Translations under genes and position numbers: made by a program
Source: Solobacterium sp.
GTDB taxonomy: Bacteria; Bacillota_I; Bacilli_A; Erysipelotrichales; Erysipelotrichaceae
DNA length: 64,000 nt
Direction: 5' to 3'
Assembly: GCA_017543025.1 (NCBI GenBank)
Contig: JAFYGX010000202.1
Span: forward strand, 1-64,000
The notes under the pieces: generated by a model
Seen by the model: the letters and a program-made list of their open reading frames with translations, nothing else
Told to the model about the DNA's origin: nothing
The model's database searches: none
In this document: positions 24,793 to 36,040 of the stretch, in pieces
How positions within the stretch are numbered: position 1 is the first letter of the stretch
Layout: every line of letters begins with the position of its first letter

Positions 24793-25036
24793 TATATTGC
24801 ATATCATAACTGTCTGTTCTGACCTGAATTGCAGGAAAAAAGGGAGAAAGGAAAGCCGCTGACTGAAGGTAAACTTTTGAAACGTATTCCGGGTGAAGGC
24901 ATTGCGGACTGTTTCCTGTATGGTTTCCTGCAGGTTGTTGCTATACTGTGTAAAAAAGAAGATAGAGCATCCTGCTGCGAAGAATCACTGCATTGAGAAG
25001 AATCAGAAATGAATCGCCCGGGAGAAGGAGTTTGTC

Positions 25037-26059
25037 ATGAGTTGTGAATATACAAAACTGAAGCTGAACCAGACGCTTCTGAATGCACTGGAGAAGCGCT
25101 TCATTGCCTTTGATACCGAAACGACCGGGCTGGATGCATACTGGAACAGGATCATTGAAGTGGGCGCGGTGCTGTTTGAAAACGGCGAGCCCGTAAAGCA
25201 GTATGGAAGTCTGATTCATTCCGTGGATTATGTTCCGTATGAAGCACAGGCTGTGAATCATATCACCAATGCCATGGTGCGCTCCGCGCCATCAGTCGAA
25301 GAAGTATATCCTGCCCTGCTGGATTTTTTCGGAGATGCAGTCGGCGGGGATACGATTATCGTCGGCCATAATGCGACCTTTGATATGAAGTTTCTTGCGG
25401 CGGAGCTGTGGCGGTTCGGCGCATCTGCCGACATTCTGTATGCGGATACCTGTGCAATGTCCAGGCGTGCATTTCCCGAGCTCTACAGCCATACCCAGGA
25501 CTCTGTGGCAGGAAAGCTCAATGTCCGCAACCGCCAGGCTCACCGGGCGGTAAGTGATGCCGAGACATGCGGCAAGATCTTGGTGAAAATGATACCGATC
25601 CTGCGGGAAGATGAAAAGGTTAAGGAAGAAACGGAGAAGCGGGAAAAAAAGAAGGCGGGTTATGTCCCGGAAGAAGCTGACCGAAAGCTCTGTGTTTCCC
25701 TTCTGGAGTCGGTTCCGGAAGCAGAGGCGCTCTCCTTCCGGAAACAGGGAAAGCTGGTGCATGTAAAAGGCATTGGCCCCTTATTCTCCTGGAACTTCTG
25801 CGGCAGACATCCGTATCTTGTTGTGGAACAGGCATGGCTGGAACGGCTGGATGTAAAGGAACTGGAAGTGAAGGAAGCTTCCGGAACAGAAGTGAAGCTC
25901 TATGAAAATGCATGCAGGGTCAGCGGGGCAAGGGAGATTCTGCAGGAATATGCAAAGGCTCTGCTCCGCATGACCATGGAAGAAGACCGGAAGAAAAGCC
26001 TGAGTGCACCGGATCGCTGGGCCTGGATGCGGGAAGACGAGCTTTTCTGGAAGCCGTGA
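25037..26059 (+). CDS. DEDDh 3'-5' exonuclease (DNA polymerase III epsilon-like)
   Basis: The 340-residue protein has an exonuclease domain (about 20-190) with FDTETTGLD (Exo I), VGHNATFDMKFL (Exo II) and AHRAVSDAETC (Exo IIIe with His and Asp), all needed for two-metal catalysis. The C-terminal 130 residues, Lys/Glu-rich and then a small helical part, do not match a polymerase core. Likely a stand-alone proofreading, repair or RNA-trimming exonuclease. ATG follows GGAGTTTGTC. It precedes, with 111 bp, the PRD regulator. Confidence 0.9.
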   Translation: MSCEYTKLKLNQTLLNALEKRFIAFDTETTGLDAYWNRIIEVGAVLFENGEPVKQYGSLIHSVDYVPYEAQAVNHITNAMVRSAPSVEEVYPALLDFFGDAVGGDTIIVGHNATFDMKFLAAELWRFGASADILYADTCAMSRRAFPELYSHTQDSVAGKLNVRNRQAHRAVSDAETCGKILVKMIPILREDEKVKEETEKREKKKAGYVPEEADRKLCVSLLESVPEAEALSFRKQGKLVHVKGIGPLFSWNFCGRHPYLVVEQAWLERLDVKELEVKEASGTEVKLYENACRVSGAREILQEYAKALLRMTMEEDRKKSLSAPDRWAWMREDELFWKP

Positions 26060-26170
26060 AGATCCGAAATAGAACCGCTGTGCTTCATGAACAGGAGGAC
26101 AGGCCACAGAACCGGGAAATCCGGATGACGAACAGTATTAACAGAATTGAGGAAGGAACCTTTGGCAGAT

Positions 26171-27982
26171 ATGCAGCTTACAAACCGTCAGCTCTTTATT
26201 CTGACGTATCTGTTTAATCATCCTTATAAGATCAGCGGCGAACATCTTGCTTCACAGGCTGATATTTCCGTGCGGACTTTGCAGAATGAGATCCAGGAGA
26301 TCTGCCGGATTCTGGGAGAGGGGATCCGGATGGAAACCTCCGGCAGAAAAGGCTACCAGATCCTTGAAGTTTCAGAAGAGGTCCGCCAGATGCTTCTGGA
26401 TCAGATGACAGACCGGCTGAGTTTTTATATGCCGGAAGAAAAAGTGAACGATATATATACGGTTCTTCTGTTTTCCGAAGGCTATACTTCCCTGGAGGCG
26501 CTTGCAAATACATTGTATCTATCAAAAACCTCTGTATATCGCATTATTGAGAATAATCATGCTCTTCGGGATATGGTCACCGTATCAAAAAAGAAAGGCC
26601 TGATCATCCTGCGTCCGGAGCGGGACAAGCGCAGAGCCGCAGCCAAGGTTTTCGATAAGGATGCGCAGAATCCTGTCGCCAGACAGCTGCGAGAGGAATA
26701 TATCGGGCTTGACAGCACGTTCCGTCCCATTCTCAGACAATTGTTTCAGAAACACCGATATCAGGTATCCGGTGAGGCGCTGCATGCATTTCGCAGATAT
26801 CTCATCATCACGGTGATCCGCAGCCGTCTCGGATACTCTCTGGAAGAGCTGGATTATGGACTTCCTGTCTCCTCTTTGATGAGTGATATCCTTTCCGCAC
26901 TGAACGAGGAAGCGGGCATTGTCCTTACCCTGTCTGAGATACAGGATTGTCAGGCCCATCTCAATAATCTATGTACCTTCCTGGAGGTGATGACGCCGGA
27001 CAAAAGCAGCTGGATCACTGCCTGGGAGGATAAATACAGGATCTTTGTGGACAGGATTCATGACTGGTATGGCCTGGATCTTGAAATGACCCCGGAGGAC
27101 CGGCAGAGATTTCTTCTACATGTTTATAAACTTCACCGCAGAGTCATCGTAGGCGATCATGACAGCAATTATCATAAACGGGAGTTTAATCGCAGATATC
27201 CCATGGCAGTTCATCTGATCCTGATGGAATTTCAGGCGTGCTTCGGCTTTTCGGTGCCGGAAACGGAAGTGACCTATCTTGCGATGTATATCGCAATGAA
27301 ACTGAGAAAGCATTTCAAGCGCATTGACTGCATGATTGTGACTGCCAAAAATCCCAGTGTGGCATGGCCTATGAAACGCTGGATCGAGGAACATTTTTCA
27401 AGACATATACGCAAAGTGGAAATTATGCCGCATTATGCATTCTCCCCGGACATGGCAGGAAACGACCTGCTTCTTCTGACGACCAGGGAATCCGTAGTCA
27501 TTTCCTGTCCGAAGGCGATTCTTGTAAAACCCTTTTCTCTGGAGGAGGAGTATGACGTAATCGACCATGTGATTCAGAGAATACGCACAAGAGCCAGAAA
27601 CGAGTTCTTTTCAGAAGCCATAGCCCGCTATTGCGGGGAGATCAGGGAGATCTCCGCCAGGGGCAGAGGACTTTATGATCTGCTTTCCTCCCTCGGAATC
27701 GAACTGAATCCTTCAGGCTATGAGTTTGTTCTGGATACGAATGCATACCTTTTTCCTGAAATTCTGGAAGGAAAGGGAAAAAACAGAATACAGATCATAT
27801 ACCTGACGGAAACGATCTTTCACCGGGGGTTTGACCTGCGATATCTGATTCTTACGGAGTACTATACAGAGACGATGGAGATTCTGGACTTTTACCATTG
27901 TGTGCAGATGCTGCTGAAGCCGGGCATGCTGGATATGATACGGAAAGAAGGCTTCGCATCCCTGCGTGATACGGCGCTTTGA
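26171..27982 (+). CDS. PRD-domain transcriptional regulator of a PTS operon (BglG/MtlR/LevR-like)
   Basis: The 603-residue protein has two N-terminal helix-turn-helix units (about 10-70 and 95-150), PRD-type modules (about 185-385) with conserved His residues (HAFRRYL, YKLHRRVIVGDHD), an EIIB-like fold (about 395-480, MIVTAKNPSVAW) and a C-terminal part of unclear type. It senses PTS phosphate flow and controls transcription by DNA binding. The start is uncertain: TTG 26162 has GGAAGGAACC close by, ATG 26171 is farther. It lies upstream of a 6-phospho-beta-glucosidase and an EIIBC, which it probably controls. Confidence 0.87.
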   Translation: MQLTNRQLFILTYLFNHPYKISGEHLASQADISVRTLQNEIQEICRILGEGIRMETSGRKGYQILEVSEEVRQMLLDQMTDRLSFYMPEEKVNDIYTVLLFSEGYTSLEALANTLYLSKTSVYRIIENNHALRDMVTVSKKKGLIILRPERDKRRAAAKVFDKDAQNPVARQLREEYIGLDSTFRPILRQLFQKHRYQVSGEALHAFRRYLIITVIRSRLGYSLEELDYGLPVSSLMSDILSALNEEAGIVLTLSEIQDCQAHLNNLCTFLEVMTPDKSSWITAWEDKYRIFVDRIHDWYGLDLEMTPEDRQRFLLHVYKLHRRVIVGDHDSNYHKREFNRRYPMAVHLILMEFQACFGFSVPETEVTYLAMYIAMKLRKHFKRIDCMIVTAKNPSVAWPMKRWIEEHFSRHIRKVEIMPHYAFSPDMAGNDLLLLTTRESVVISCPKAILVKPFSLEEEYDVIDHVIQRIRTRARNEFFSEAIARYCGEIREISARGRGLYDLLSSLGIELNPSGYEFVLDTNAYLFPEILEGKGKNRIQIIYLTETIFHRGFDLRYLILTEYYTETMEILDFYHCVQMLLKPGMLDMIRKEGFASLRDTAL

Positions 27983-28051
27983 ACCCCCTGCAGGCATGCG
28001 CAGGATCTGCCTTATTTACGCTTGATCAGCAGATTCAGAACAAAAATGAGA

Positions 28052-28108
28052 CCATTCCGGAAATTACGTTCAAATAAGCGCAAATTCTGGAATGGCTCTC
28101 TTTTTTTC
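28052..28108 (+). promoter_or_regulatory. Inverted repeat and T-run in the bgl leader (attenuator-like)
   Basis: CCATTCCGGAA (28052-28062) and TTCTGGAATGG (28085-28095) pair over 10 of 11 positions, then CTCTC and seven T follow. It lies between the PRD regulator and the GH1 gene, so it can end or attenuate the regulator transcript. Confidence 0.55.
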
Positions 28109-28118
28109 TGCGTGCTAA

Positions 28119-29627
<1,509 letters not shown>

Positions 29628-29672
29628 AATGATTTGCAAATTCGTTTATTACAGAACAGGAGAAAAAGAATA

Positions 29673-31025
29673 ATGGCTATGAATTTCAAAGAAGCAGCTG
29701 CCCGGATCATCGAATGCGTGGGCGGCCCGGATAATATCAAGACACATACGCACTGCATGACCAGGCTTCGTCTGGTTCTGGCAGACAAGTCCAAAGCGGA
29801 TGAAGCAGCCCTGAAAGCGATTCCCGGCGTAAAAGGCGTTGTGGATCAGGCTGGTCAGTATCAGATCATCATCGGCCCTTCTGTTGAGCAGCTCTACAAT
29901 GAGATGCTTCCGATGCTGCCCGCAGACGGAGCGAAGGCCCCGGTCAAAGAAAATCTGGATGAAGAAAAGAAAGAGAATATCACATCCCGCATCTTTGCCT
30001 TTATTTCCGGATGCATCACTCCCAGCCTTCCGGTACTGATCGGCTCCGGTCTTGTTTCCGCGATTCTTGCATTGTGCACCAATTTCGGACTCATGAGCAA
30101 GGAAGGATCGACATATATTCTTCTGAATGCTCTGGCAAATGCGGCTTATTCATATCTTCCGGTACTCGTTGCCTATGCAGCTGCCCGCAGACTCCGTACG
30201 AATGAATATATCGCTGCCTTCATCATGCTGGCACTCTGCAGCTCTGCTGTTTCCGGTGTGGAAGGACTGACGATTTTCGGTCTGCCTGTTATGACTGTGA
30301 AGTACACTTCCAATATCGTGCCGGCAATCCTGATGGTTCCGGTTATGGCTCAGCTGGACAAGCTGGTGCTGAAGTATACGCCGGATTCGGTAAAGTCCGT
30401 CTTCAGACCATTCATTCTGGCCATGGTCATGTTCCCGCTGACCCTTCTGGTACTTGGTCCGATCGGCACCATTATCGGTACTGCCCTGGCAAACTTCTGT
30501 GTTTGGCTGACCAGCTTCGGTCCGCTGTCCATGGCTGTGCTTTCAGCGCTCCACCCGCTGCTTGTCATGGTTGGCATGCATACAATCATCACACCGCTGA
30601 TTGTCAATGAGATCTCAACAGTAGGTTCTTCTCTGCTGTTCTCCAAGGCGCTTGCGGCAAATCTTGCAATTGGTGGTGCGGCTCTGGCAGTCGGCTTCAG
30701 GGCAAAGAAGGCAGAGAACCGGCAGGCTGGTATCTCCACCGGTATCACTGCACTGTTATCGGTTACAGAACCGGCGCTGTACGGCTGTCTGATCCGCCTG
30801 AAGAAGCCTCTGATTTCTTCAATCATCGCGGCTGCCATTACCGGTATCTTTATCGGCATCTTCGATATCCGTGCCTATGCGACAGCTTCCTGCTCCTTCC
30901 TTACTCTGCCGATTTTCATGGGCGGGGATTCCATGAACAACTTCTATCTGGCATGCGCTGCAGCTGTCATCGCGACCATCCTGGGCTTTGTTATCACCTG
31001 GGTCATGGGTTTTGATGAAGACTGA
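29673..31025 (+). CDS. PTS system beta-glucoside-specific EIIBC component
   Basis: The 450-residue protein has an EIIB domain (1-90) with phosphorylation site Cys28 in HTHCMTRLRL, and an EIIC domain (about 110-445) with eight or more membrane helices and a conserved ITALLSVTEPALYG motif near residue 365. It imports and phosphorylates beta-glucosides. No EIIA domain is attached, so a separate EIIA elsewhere must donate phosphate. ATG 29673 follows AGGAGAAAAAGAATA; an internal ATG two codons later is possible. Confidence 0.94.
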   Translation: MAMNFKEAAARIIECVGGPDNIKTHTHCMTRLRLVLADKSKADEAALKAIPGVKGVVDQAGQYQIIIGPSVEQLYNEMLPMLPADGAKAPVKENLDEEKKENITSRIFAFISGCITPSLPVLIGSGLVSAILALCTNFGLMSKEGSTYILLNALANAAYSYLPVLVAYAAARRLRTNEYIAAFIMLALCSSAVSGVEGLTIFGLPVMTVKYTSNIVPAILMVPVMAQLDKLVLKYTPDSVKSVFRPFILAMVMFPLTLLVLGPIGTIIGTALANFCVWLTSFGPLSMAVLSALHPLLVMVGMHTIITPLIVNEISTVGSSLLFSKALAANLAIGGAALAVGFRAKKAENRQAGISTGITALLSVTEPALYGCLIRLKKPLISSIIAAAITGIFIGIFDIRAYATASCSFLTLPIFMGGDSMNNFYLACAAAVIATILGFVITWVMGFDED

Positions 31026-31061
31026 TCCGCTGCGGGCATCATTCAAAACACTTATAAAAAG

Positions 31062-31088
31062 CAGCATTCAAAAAGGATGCTGTTTTTT
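31062..31088 (+). terminator. Terminator of the beta-glucoside operon
   Basis: CAGCAT / ATGCTG stem followed by six T. Confidence 0.75.
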
Positions 31089-31254
31089 CACTCCCTGTGA
31101 GAGAAAGGTATAACGGATTTTCCGGTTTTTCATGACTGCTGGCAGATCAATTCAGACAGCCCCAGCGAATCTGCTTTGGCCATGCGGAATCACGCAGTCC
31201 CTGTTGTGAATCCCCGGGCAGCCTGGCAGGCAGATGCATCTGAACTGTGGCAGC

Positions 31255-31285
31255 CAGAAAAGGAGGGCTGGTTATCCGGCTCTCC
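31255..31285 (-). terminator. Possible terminator downstream of the DUF2130 gene
   Basis: On the minus strand GGAGAGC / GCCCTCC pair with one mismatch, then TTTTC. Weak. Confidence 0.4.
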
Positions 31286-31296
31286 TCAACTGGCGC

Positions 31297-33066
31297 CTAT
31301 TCCTGATCTTCGCTTTCCTTCTTTGCCTCAGCGAATTTCTCGCGAAGGGAAGGTGCGTTTTTCGTCAGCTTCTTGATCGAAAGATCCTGTGCCTTGTCAT
31401 TGGCAAGCCGCAGGTTATTTTCCGAGGAAAGCAGGGCGGCTTTCGTCTTTTCCAGATCCTTGATTGTCTTGTCGATGTCTTCGATTGCTTCCTTGAACTT
31501 TCTGGAAGCCAGCTCATAGTTCTTTCCGAAGCGGGTCTTGAAATCCATCATGTTCTCTTCGAAATGAGCGATGTCAAGGTTATTGTTGCGCTCGATCAGC
31601 AGCTGCTTCTTGTAGGAAACAGTATTCAGAGCTGCGTTGCGCAGGATGGTGATGATCGGAACAAAGAACTGCGGACGGACGACATACATCTTTTCATACT
31701 GGTAGGACACATCCACAATGCCTTCGTTGTAGAGATCATTGTCAAGTTCCAGCATGGAGACAAGAATTGCATATTCACATCCCTTTTCTCTGCGGTCCTT
31801 GTCAAGCTCACGGAAGAAGTCTTCGTTTCGGTGCTTGGTGGCGGTTGCGTCTGCTTCATTCTTCATCTCAAACATGATGGAAAGAATTTCTGTCTTTCCG
31901 TCTTCATCCATCTCCCGGAAAATGAAATCTCCCTTGGAGCCGGTACGGGCATCGTTATCCTTTTCAAAATATGCGTTCCGGAACATGCTGGCGCGGTAAC
32001 GGTTAAACTCATATGAGCAGTGCTGTTCCAGAGACTCACCGATCATCTTAGTTGACTGACGCACTTTGAAATCCTTATACCGTTCAACAAGCTCTTTCTG
32101 GTTCTCGATCTCAGTCTCCTTGGCAGCGAGAAGATTCTCATAACTTTCCTTCATGGATTCTTCCCGGATCTTGGCGTCATTCTTCAGCGTATCGATCTGA
32201 ACCATATAATTGGTGACAGTCCGGCTGTTTTCTTCCTTGAGTTTCGCAACAGCCTGTTCCACCGCAAGCCGCTTCTCCGCTTCCTTGGTTTCAAGCTTTG
32301 CCTTTGCGGCCTGTTCTGCGCTGCTCAGGCTTCCTCTGAGCTCTGTAATCTCATTGGTGTATTTCGCAATCAGGTCAGCGGCTTCCTTTTCCTTTACCGC
32401 GGCCGTTTCCTTTACTGCACTGGCCTTGTCACTTTCCGCATGAGCGATCTTTTCTTTCAGAAGACGGATCTCATTTTCAAGACCGGAAACATTCCGGTTC
32501 GCGGCAGAGAGGTTCTTTTCATACGCTGCATTCTGTTCTGCCAGAGCCTGGGCGATCTTCGCGTCATATTCCGACTTCAGCAGTTCGTTCTGATGCCTGA
32601 GTTTGCTGAGTTCGCTTTCCTGTTCACTGCGCTGTTTTTCCAGATCACTCTGCGCATTGTTTTCCGCAAGCTTCAGCTTTGTCTCCATCTGCTCTTTCAG
32701 CAGGTTCAGTTCATTTTCAAGCTTTGCGCTGTTCTGATTGGCGGCAGAAAGATTCTTCTCATATTCTGCATTCTGTTCCGCCAGAGCCTGAGCGATCTTT
32801 GCGTCATATTCCGATTTCAGCAGTTCGTTCTGGTGCTTCAGCTTGCTGAGCTCGCTTTCCTGCTCACTGCGCTGTTTTTCAAGATCGCTCTTTGCTTTGT
32901 TTTCCGCAAGCTGAAGGGATGTTTCCATCTGTTTTTTCAGCAGCTTTTCCCGCTGGGCGATTTCTTCCTGAAACTCATGGTCCCGGATCTGTTTGACAAT
33001 GGAGTTGTAATTGGTTTCATCGATGGTGAATACTTCTCCGCAGTGCGGGCATTTGATGACTGACAT
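31297..33066 (-). CDS. DUF2130 coiled-coil protein with duplicated segment
   Basis: The start at ATG 33066 follows AAAAGGAGACATCTT. The 589-residue protein opens with a CPHCGEVF zinc-ribbon-like element, then has a very long coiled coil (about 25-320) and a C-terminal DUF2130 domain (about 320-500), followed by another helical tail. The coiled coil contains two 80-residue repeats, codon for codon adjacent at 32931-32692 and 32691-32452. DUF2130 has no proven activity; remote resemblance to a nuclease-like fold has been suggested for such domains but the sequence here does not prove it. Confidence 0.9.
   Translation of the reverse strand: MSVIKCPHCGEVFTIDETNYNSIVKQIRDHEFQEEIAQREKLLKKQMETSLQLAENKAKSDLEKQRSEQESELSKLKHQNELLKSEYDAKIAQALAEQNAEYEKNLSAANQNSAKLENELNLLKEQMETKLKLAENNAQSDLEKQRSEQESELSKLRHQNELLKSEYDAKIAQALAEQNAAYEKNLSAANRNVSGLENEIRLLKEKIAHAESDKASAVKETAAVKEKEAADLIAKYTNEITELRGSLSSAEQAAKAKLETKEAEKRLAVEQAVAKLKEENSRTVTNYMVQIDTLKNDAKIREESMKESYENLLAAKETEIENQKELVERYKDFKVRQSTKMIGESLEQHCSYEFNRYRASMFRNAYFEKDNDARTGSKGDFIFREMDEDGKTEILSIMFEMKNEADATATKHRNEDFFRELDKDRREKGCEYAILVSMLELDNDLYNEGIVDVSYQYEKMYVVRPQFFVPIITILRNAALNTVSYKKQLLIERNNNLDIAHFEENMMDFKTRFGKNYELASRKFKEAIEDIDKTIKDLEKTKAALLSSENNLRLANDKAQDLSIKKLTKNAPSLREKFAEAKKESEDQE
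32452..32931 (-). repeat. Two tandem 240-bp copies in the coiled coil of the DUF2130 gene
   Basis: Each unit starts with QMET and reads through DLEKQRSEQESELSKL and SEYDAKIAQALAEQNA to LLKE. The protein copies are about 80 percent identical, so the duplication is recent but not brand new. Confidence 0.8.
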
Positions 33067-33087
33067 AAGATGTCTCCTTTTCTTCAT

Positions 33088-33357
33088 TGTAATTTATACA
33101 GAAAGCAGATGCGTTTTTTCTTCCAGGAAATGAAACAATTCAGAAAACGGATTACAGTTCATTTGGACTGAAGGATAAAACAACGCGGTACATACAGCTG
33201 TATGTGACATCTGTGCGTATAATATCATCGCTGTACCTGTTTTCGGAGCGGGAGAACTGCGGCCCTTCTGCCGCTCTGTTCCTCTGTGTGACAGCGGGAT
33301 GATGCGCAGTGTGGTATTGTAGTCTTAACAACGATCTGATGTGAGATGGAGGTGGGT
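33088..33357. promoter_or_regulatory. Intergenic region with a TATAAT box and a long hairpin
   Basis: TATAAT near 33206-33211 could drive the plus-strand gene. GAGCGG (33246-33251) and CCGCTC (33271-33276) bracket AGAA/TTCT, giving a strong hairpin in the presumed leader. No coding gene is supported. Confidence 0.4.
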
Positions 33358-34593
33358 ATGGCAGCACACAACTCTGATACATGCCGCTTGAGCAGTAAAG
33401 ATTATACGATTGTATCCTGTTCCGTTCCGATTCCATTTGCGCCGGAAAGCCAGGGACTGAAGCCCCTGCAGGGCGGACCGGACTGTTACCGGGGATATTT
33501 CTGCGAATACGAAATAGAGAACGGATGGCTGTTTCTTGAACGGCTGTATATTCGGACAGCGGATGAAACATATCCTTCTGTCAACGGGAAGACAACCTCT
33601 CTGCAGAAACTGGTTCCTGTTACCGTAATGCGAAAAGACCCGGACGGAACGACAAGAATTGAAAAACATATGGTTCCGGAACAGGAAGAGTTTATGTTTT
33701 ACAAGGACATTCATCTTCCGGTTCCTTATACCGGAACACTGACTCTGAGACGGGAAGGTGCCGGCAAACGTCCTGAAACGATTGACGCCGAGCTGGTGAA
33801 AGGACTGCTCAGAACAGCAGAAAAACGCAGTGAGGAACCGGAAGAACGGATGCCGGAAGCGGTGGAATCCGAAGTGCACAATGAACTGCTTTCTTCCATG
33901 GAACAGCAATTTTCCGGTGATTCCATTGACCGCAGAGAATGGCTCAGAGAATACGGGACTTCTTCTGTTCTGAACGGAAAACCGGAACAGAATGAACGGG
34001 AAGCACTGACAGAACTTCGTGCTGTTCTGGAGCAGGACGATGTTTCGGTGGTCAGGGTTCTTTCAAGAACGCAGCTTTCGGATGTGCTTGCGGCAGATGA
34101 ACTTCAGCAGCTGGAACAGCGGATCGCTGAACGGATCCGTAAGCTCATGACGCCGGAACAGCTTCATGAGATCGATATGATCAGACAGGAAGATATTCTG
34201 CAGGCATGGCTGAGGATCAATGGCAAAGAAGGTGCTGTAATTATTGCGGAAGAAGAACGCAGGGCGATCGGGGAAAAGCTTTCCCGGATCGGTGCAGAAG
34301 ACCTGAAGGAAAGCGGCTCAGCCGGCAGTAAAGCAGCCCCGGAGTTTCTGCATTATACTCCGAAGGCAATTAAGGAGCTTGCGTTTGATGTGGTCTATCA
34401 GGGATACAGCCCGCAGGAAGTCGATGAAATGCTTGAGAAAGTAAAAGCAGATTATGAAGCGATGGAGAAGCTGATCGAAACCCTTCAGAACCAGACCGCA
34501 AAGCCGCAGAAACAGGAAGAAAAGAATATCTCCAGAACAGAAAAATACCGTGAAGTCCGGGAACAGATGGAAAAGGACGCAAGTCAGCAGTAA
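33358..34593 (+). CDS. Protein with C-terminal DivIVA-like domain and unknown N-domain
   Basis: ATG 33358 follows GATGGAGGTGGGT, chosen over ATG 33346. In the 411-residue protein, residues about 15-130 form a beta-rich domain of unknown type; 130-310 are helical and acidic; about 330-380 resemble the DivIVA signature ('IKELAFDVVYQGYSPQEVDEMLEKV'), a coiled-coil motif that brings proteins to curved membranes and the division septum. The final 30 residues are charged. No membrane segment. A single-gene unit; a link to septum or polar localisation is an inference from the DivIVA part only. Confidence 0.72.
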   Translation: MAAHNSDTCRLSSKDYTIVSCSVPIPFAPESQGLKPLQGGPDCYRGYFCEYEIENGWLFLERLYIRTADETYPSVNGKTTSLQKLVPVTVMRKDPDGTTRIEKHMVPEQEEFMFYKDIHLPVPYTGTLTLRREGAGKRPETIDAELVKGLLRTAEKRSEEPEERMPEAVESEVHNELLSSMEQQFSGDSIDRREWLREYGTSSVLNGKPEQNEREALTELRAVLEQDDVSVVRVLSRTQLSDVLAADELQQLEQRIAERIRKLMTPEQLHEIDMIRQEDILQAWLRINGKEGAVIIAEEERRAIGEKLSRIGAEDLKESGSAGSKAAPEFLHYTPKAIKELAFDVVYQGYSPQEVDEMLEKVKADYEAMEKLIETLQNQTAKPQKQEEKNISRTEKYREVREQMEKDASQQ

Positions 34594-34770
34594 AAAACCG
34601 GAGTTCTTCTCCGATCTTCGCAAATCACATATTTTTCCAAAATCCTGACATATTTCTGAAACAACTGCTCTGTACGATACAGGTGTACAGGGAACCCTCC
34701 CTTACATCTCTGTACAGAATGGTCGGACCCCTTTCCCGATCAGAACTACCCCTTTGTAAATGATGAATTG

Positions 34771-34800
34771 AGATGGCCTCCCAGTGCGGAGGCCTTTCTC
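34771..34800. terminator. Stem-loop between the DivIVA-like gene and the esterase
   Basis: GGCCTCC / GGAGGCC (7 bp) with a 6-nt loop, flanked by GAGA and TCTC, with TTTCTC after it on the plus strand. It is next to the end of the minus-strand esterase and could serve both directions. Confidence 0.6.
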
Positions 34801-34806
34801 ATATGC

Positions 34807-35841
34807 TTAATCTGGCGGGAAGATTACGGGAAGCGCGTTGAAGAAATATTCCCTGACGGCGTTCATGTCGTGATAGCCGTCCTGCTTTATGCCATAGATC
34901 ATATTTTCTGTACTGAATTCCTGCCGGCGCATCATTTCCTGTACCTGTGAGTCTACCTGAGGAAACATCGGATCCTGTGCGCCGACTGCGCAGTAGATAA
35001 GGTAATCGGTCGGTTTATACCAGCCGTCATGGATTGCGGAAACCAGTCTGCTTACGGTTTTTTCAGGATGCTGAAGACCGCCGTTCTGACCGATAATCCA
35101 GGAATCTCCGCTCATTGGAACGAAGCTGTGAATCAGATCGAGATTAAACAGAAACTGATGCCAGGTGGTTACCGAACCCATCGAAAAACCGGCAAAGGCA
35201 CGATGACTGCGGGAACGCCGCAGATCGTTTATCCGGCTGGAGGCGGCATATGTGGAAAGCTGTGCCTCAACGGCAGGAATCACATCATTGCGCAGTTCAT
35301 ATTGAAATACGGCAAGCTCTTCAACAGAACGTTCATAGGTCTGCGGCTCGTTATGAGCGTCAAAGGTCAGACATACCGCAATAAACGGACGGGTTTTCTC
35401 GTCTTCAATCAAGTGATCAAAGACATCCCGTATATGAAATGATTCGTCCAGATAATCCTGTGCTTTCATCATCCAGCCGTGCATTGTATAAAGAACGTCA
35501 TACTGCATGTCGGCTTCCGCATCATAACCGTAAGGAAGATAGACATAAGCTGTCTTGGTGATGGGGGTCATCGGGTCGATGGAATAATCCTTTGTCGTAT
35601 AGGTGATTTCCGTGAGGGTGCCCTGATGTGCTGCGGCACTGACATATTCCTTCGGTACGGCAGAAGTAAACACTGTTTCCGGAACCGAAGAGGTCTTGCA
35701 GTAGCTTCCGTATTTTTCGTAAAGCGAAGAGAATACAATCATCACGACGGAGGCAATGGAGACAAACAGAGCCCGGTGATTAAGGCGCGAATCCGGTTTT
35801 TCTGAAGCTGGTTTCATGCCTATTACTATACTCTGCTTCAT
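34807..35841 (-). CDS. Membrane-anchored esterase-family alpha/beta hydrolase
   Basis: The product (344 residues, or 336 from ATG 35817) has an N-terminal signal anchor (about 25-45), then an esterase-D-like fold with YLPYGYDAEADMQYDVLYTMHG, AGFSMGS (nucleophile Ser) and a final DGYHDM with His. The group includes enterochelin, feruloyl and acetyl esterases; location outside the membrane suggests action on carbohydrate or lipid esters. The start is uncertain: a TATAGT box ends seven bases before ATG 35817, which would make the shorter form leaderless. Confidence 0.87.
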   Translation of the reverse strand: MKQSIVIGMKPASEKPDSRLNHRALFVSIASVVMIVFSSLYEKYGSYCKTSSVPETVFTSAVPKEYVSAAAHQGTLTEITYTTKDYSIDPMTPITKTAYVYLPYGYDAEADMQYDVLYTMHGWMMKAQDYLDESFHIRDVFDHLIEDEKTRPFIAVCLTFDAHNEPQTYERSVEELAVFQYELRNDVIPAVEAQLSTYAASSRINDLRRSRSHRAFAGFSMGSVTTWHQFLFNLDLIHSFVPMSGDSWIIGQNGGLQHPEKTVSRLVSAIHDGWYKPTDYLIYCAVGAQDPMFPQVDSQVQEMMRRQEFSTENMIYGIKQDGYHDMNAVREYFFNALPVIFPPD

Positions 35842-36040
35842 CTTTTCCGTGCAAACAGAGAGGAATCTCTTTTACGGGGAATAAAGTTCGGATAAACTGA
35901 CAGTAAAGAGCAGCAGAGAAGTGAGCGTAAGATGCAGGATCTCCTGCGCGCTTCATGGAGTTTCATAAAAAAGAGAAACAGGCCAGACCAGATCATACGG
36001 AATGCGCGGCAGGAAGGGGTCCGGAATGGAGGTAAAGGAT

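Noticed and set aside
31297..33066. Possible programmed recombination or CRISPR-like array from the internal repeats
   Set aside because: Only two coding copies of 240 bp occur, and they keep the reading frame of a coiled coil.
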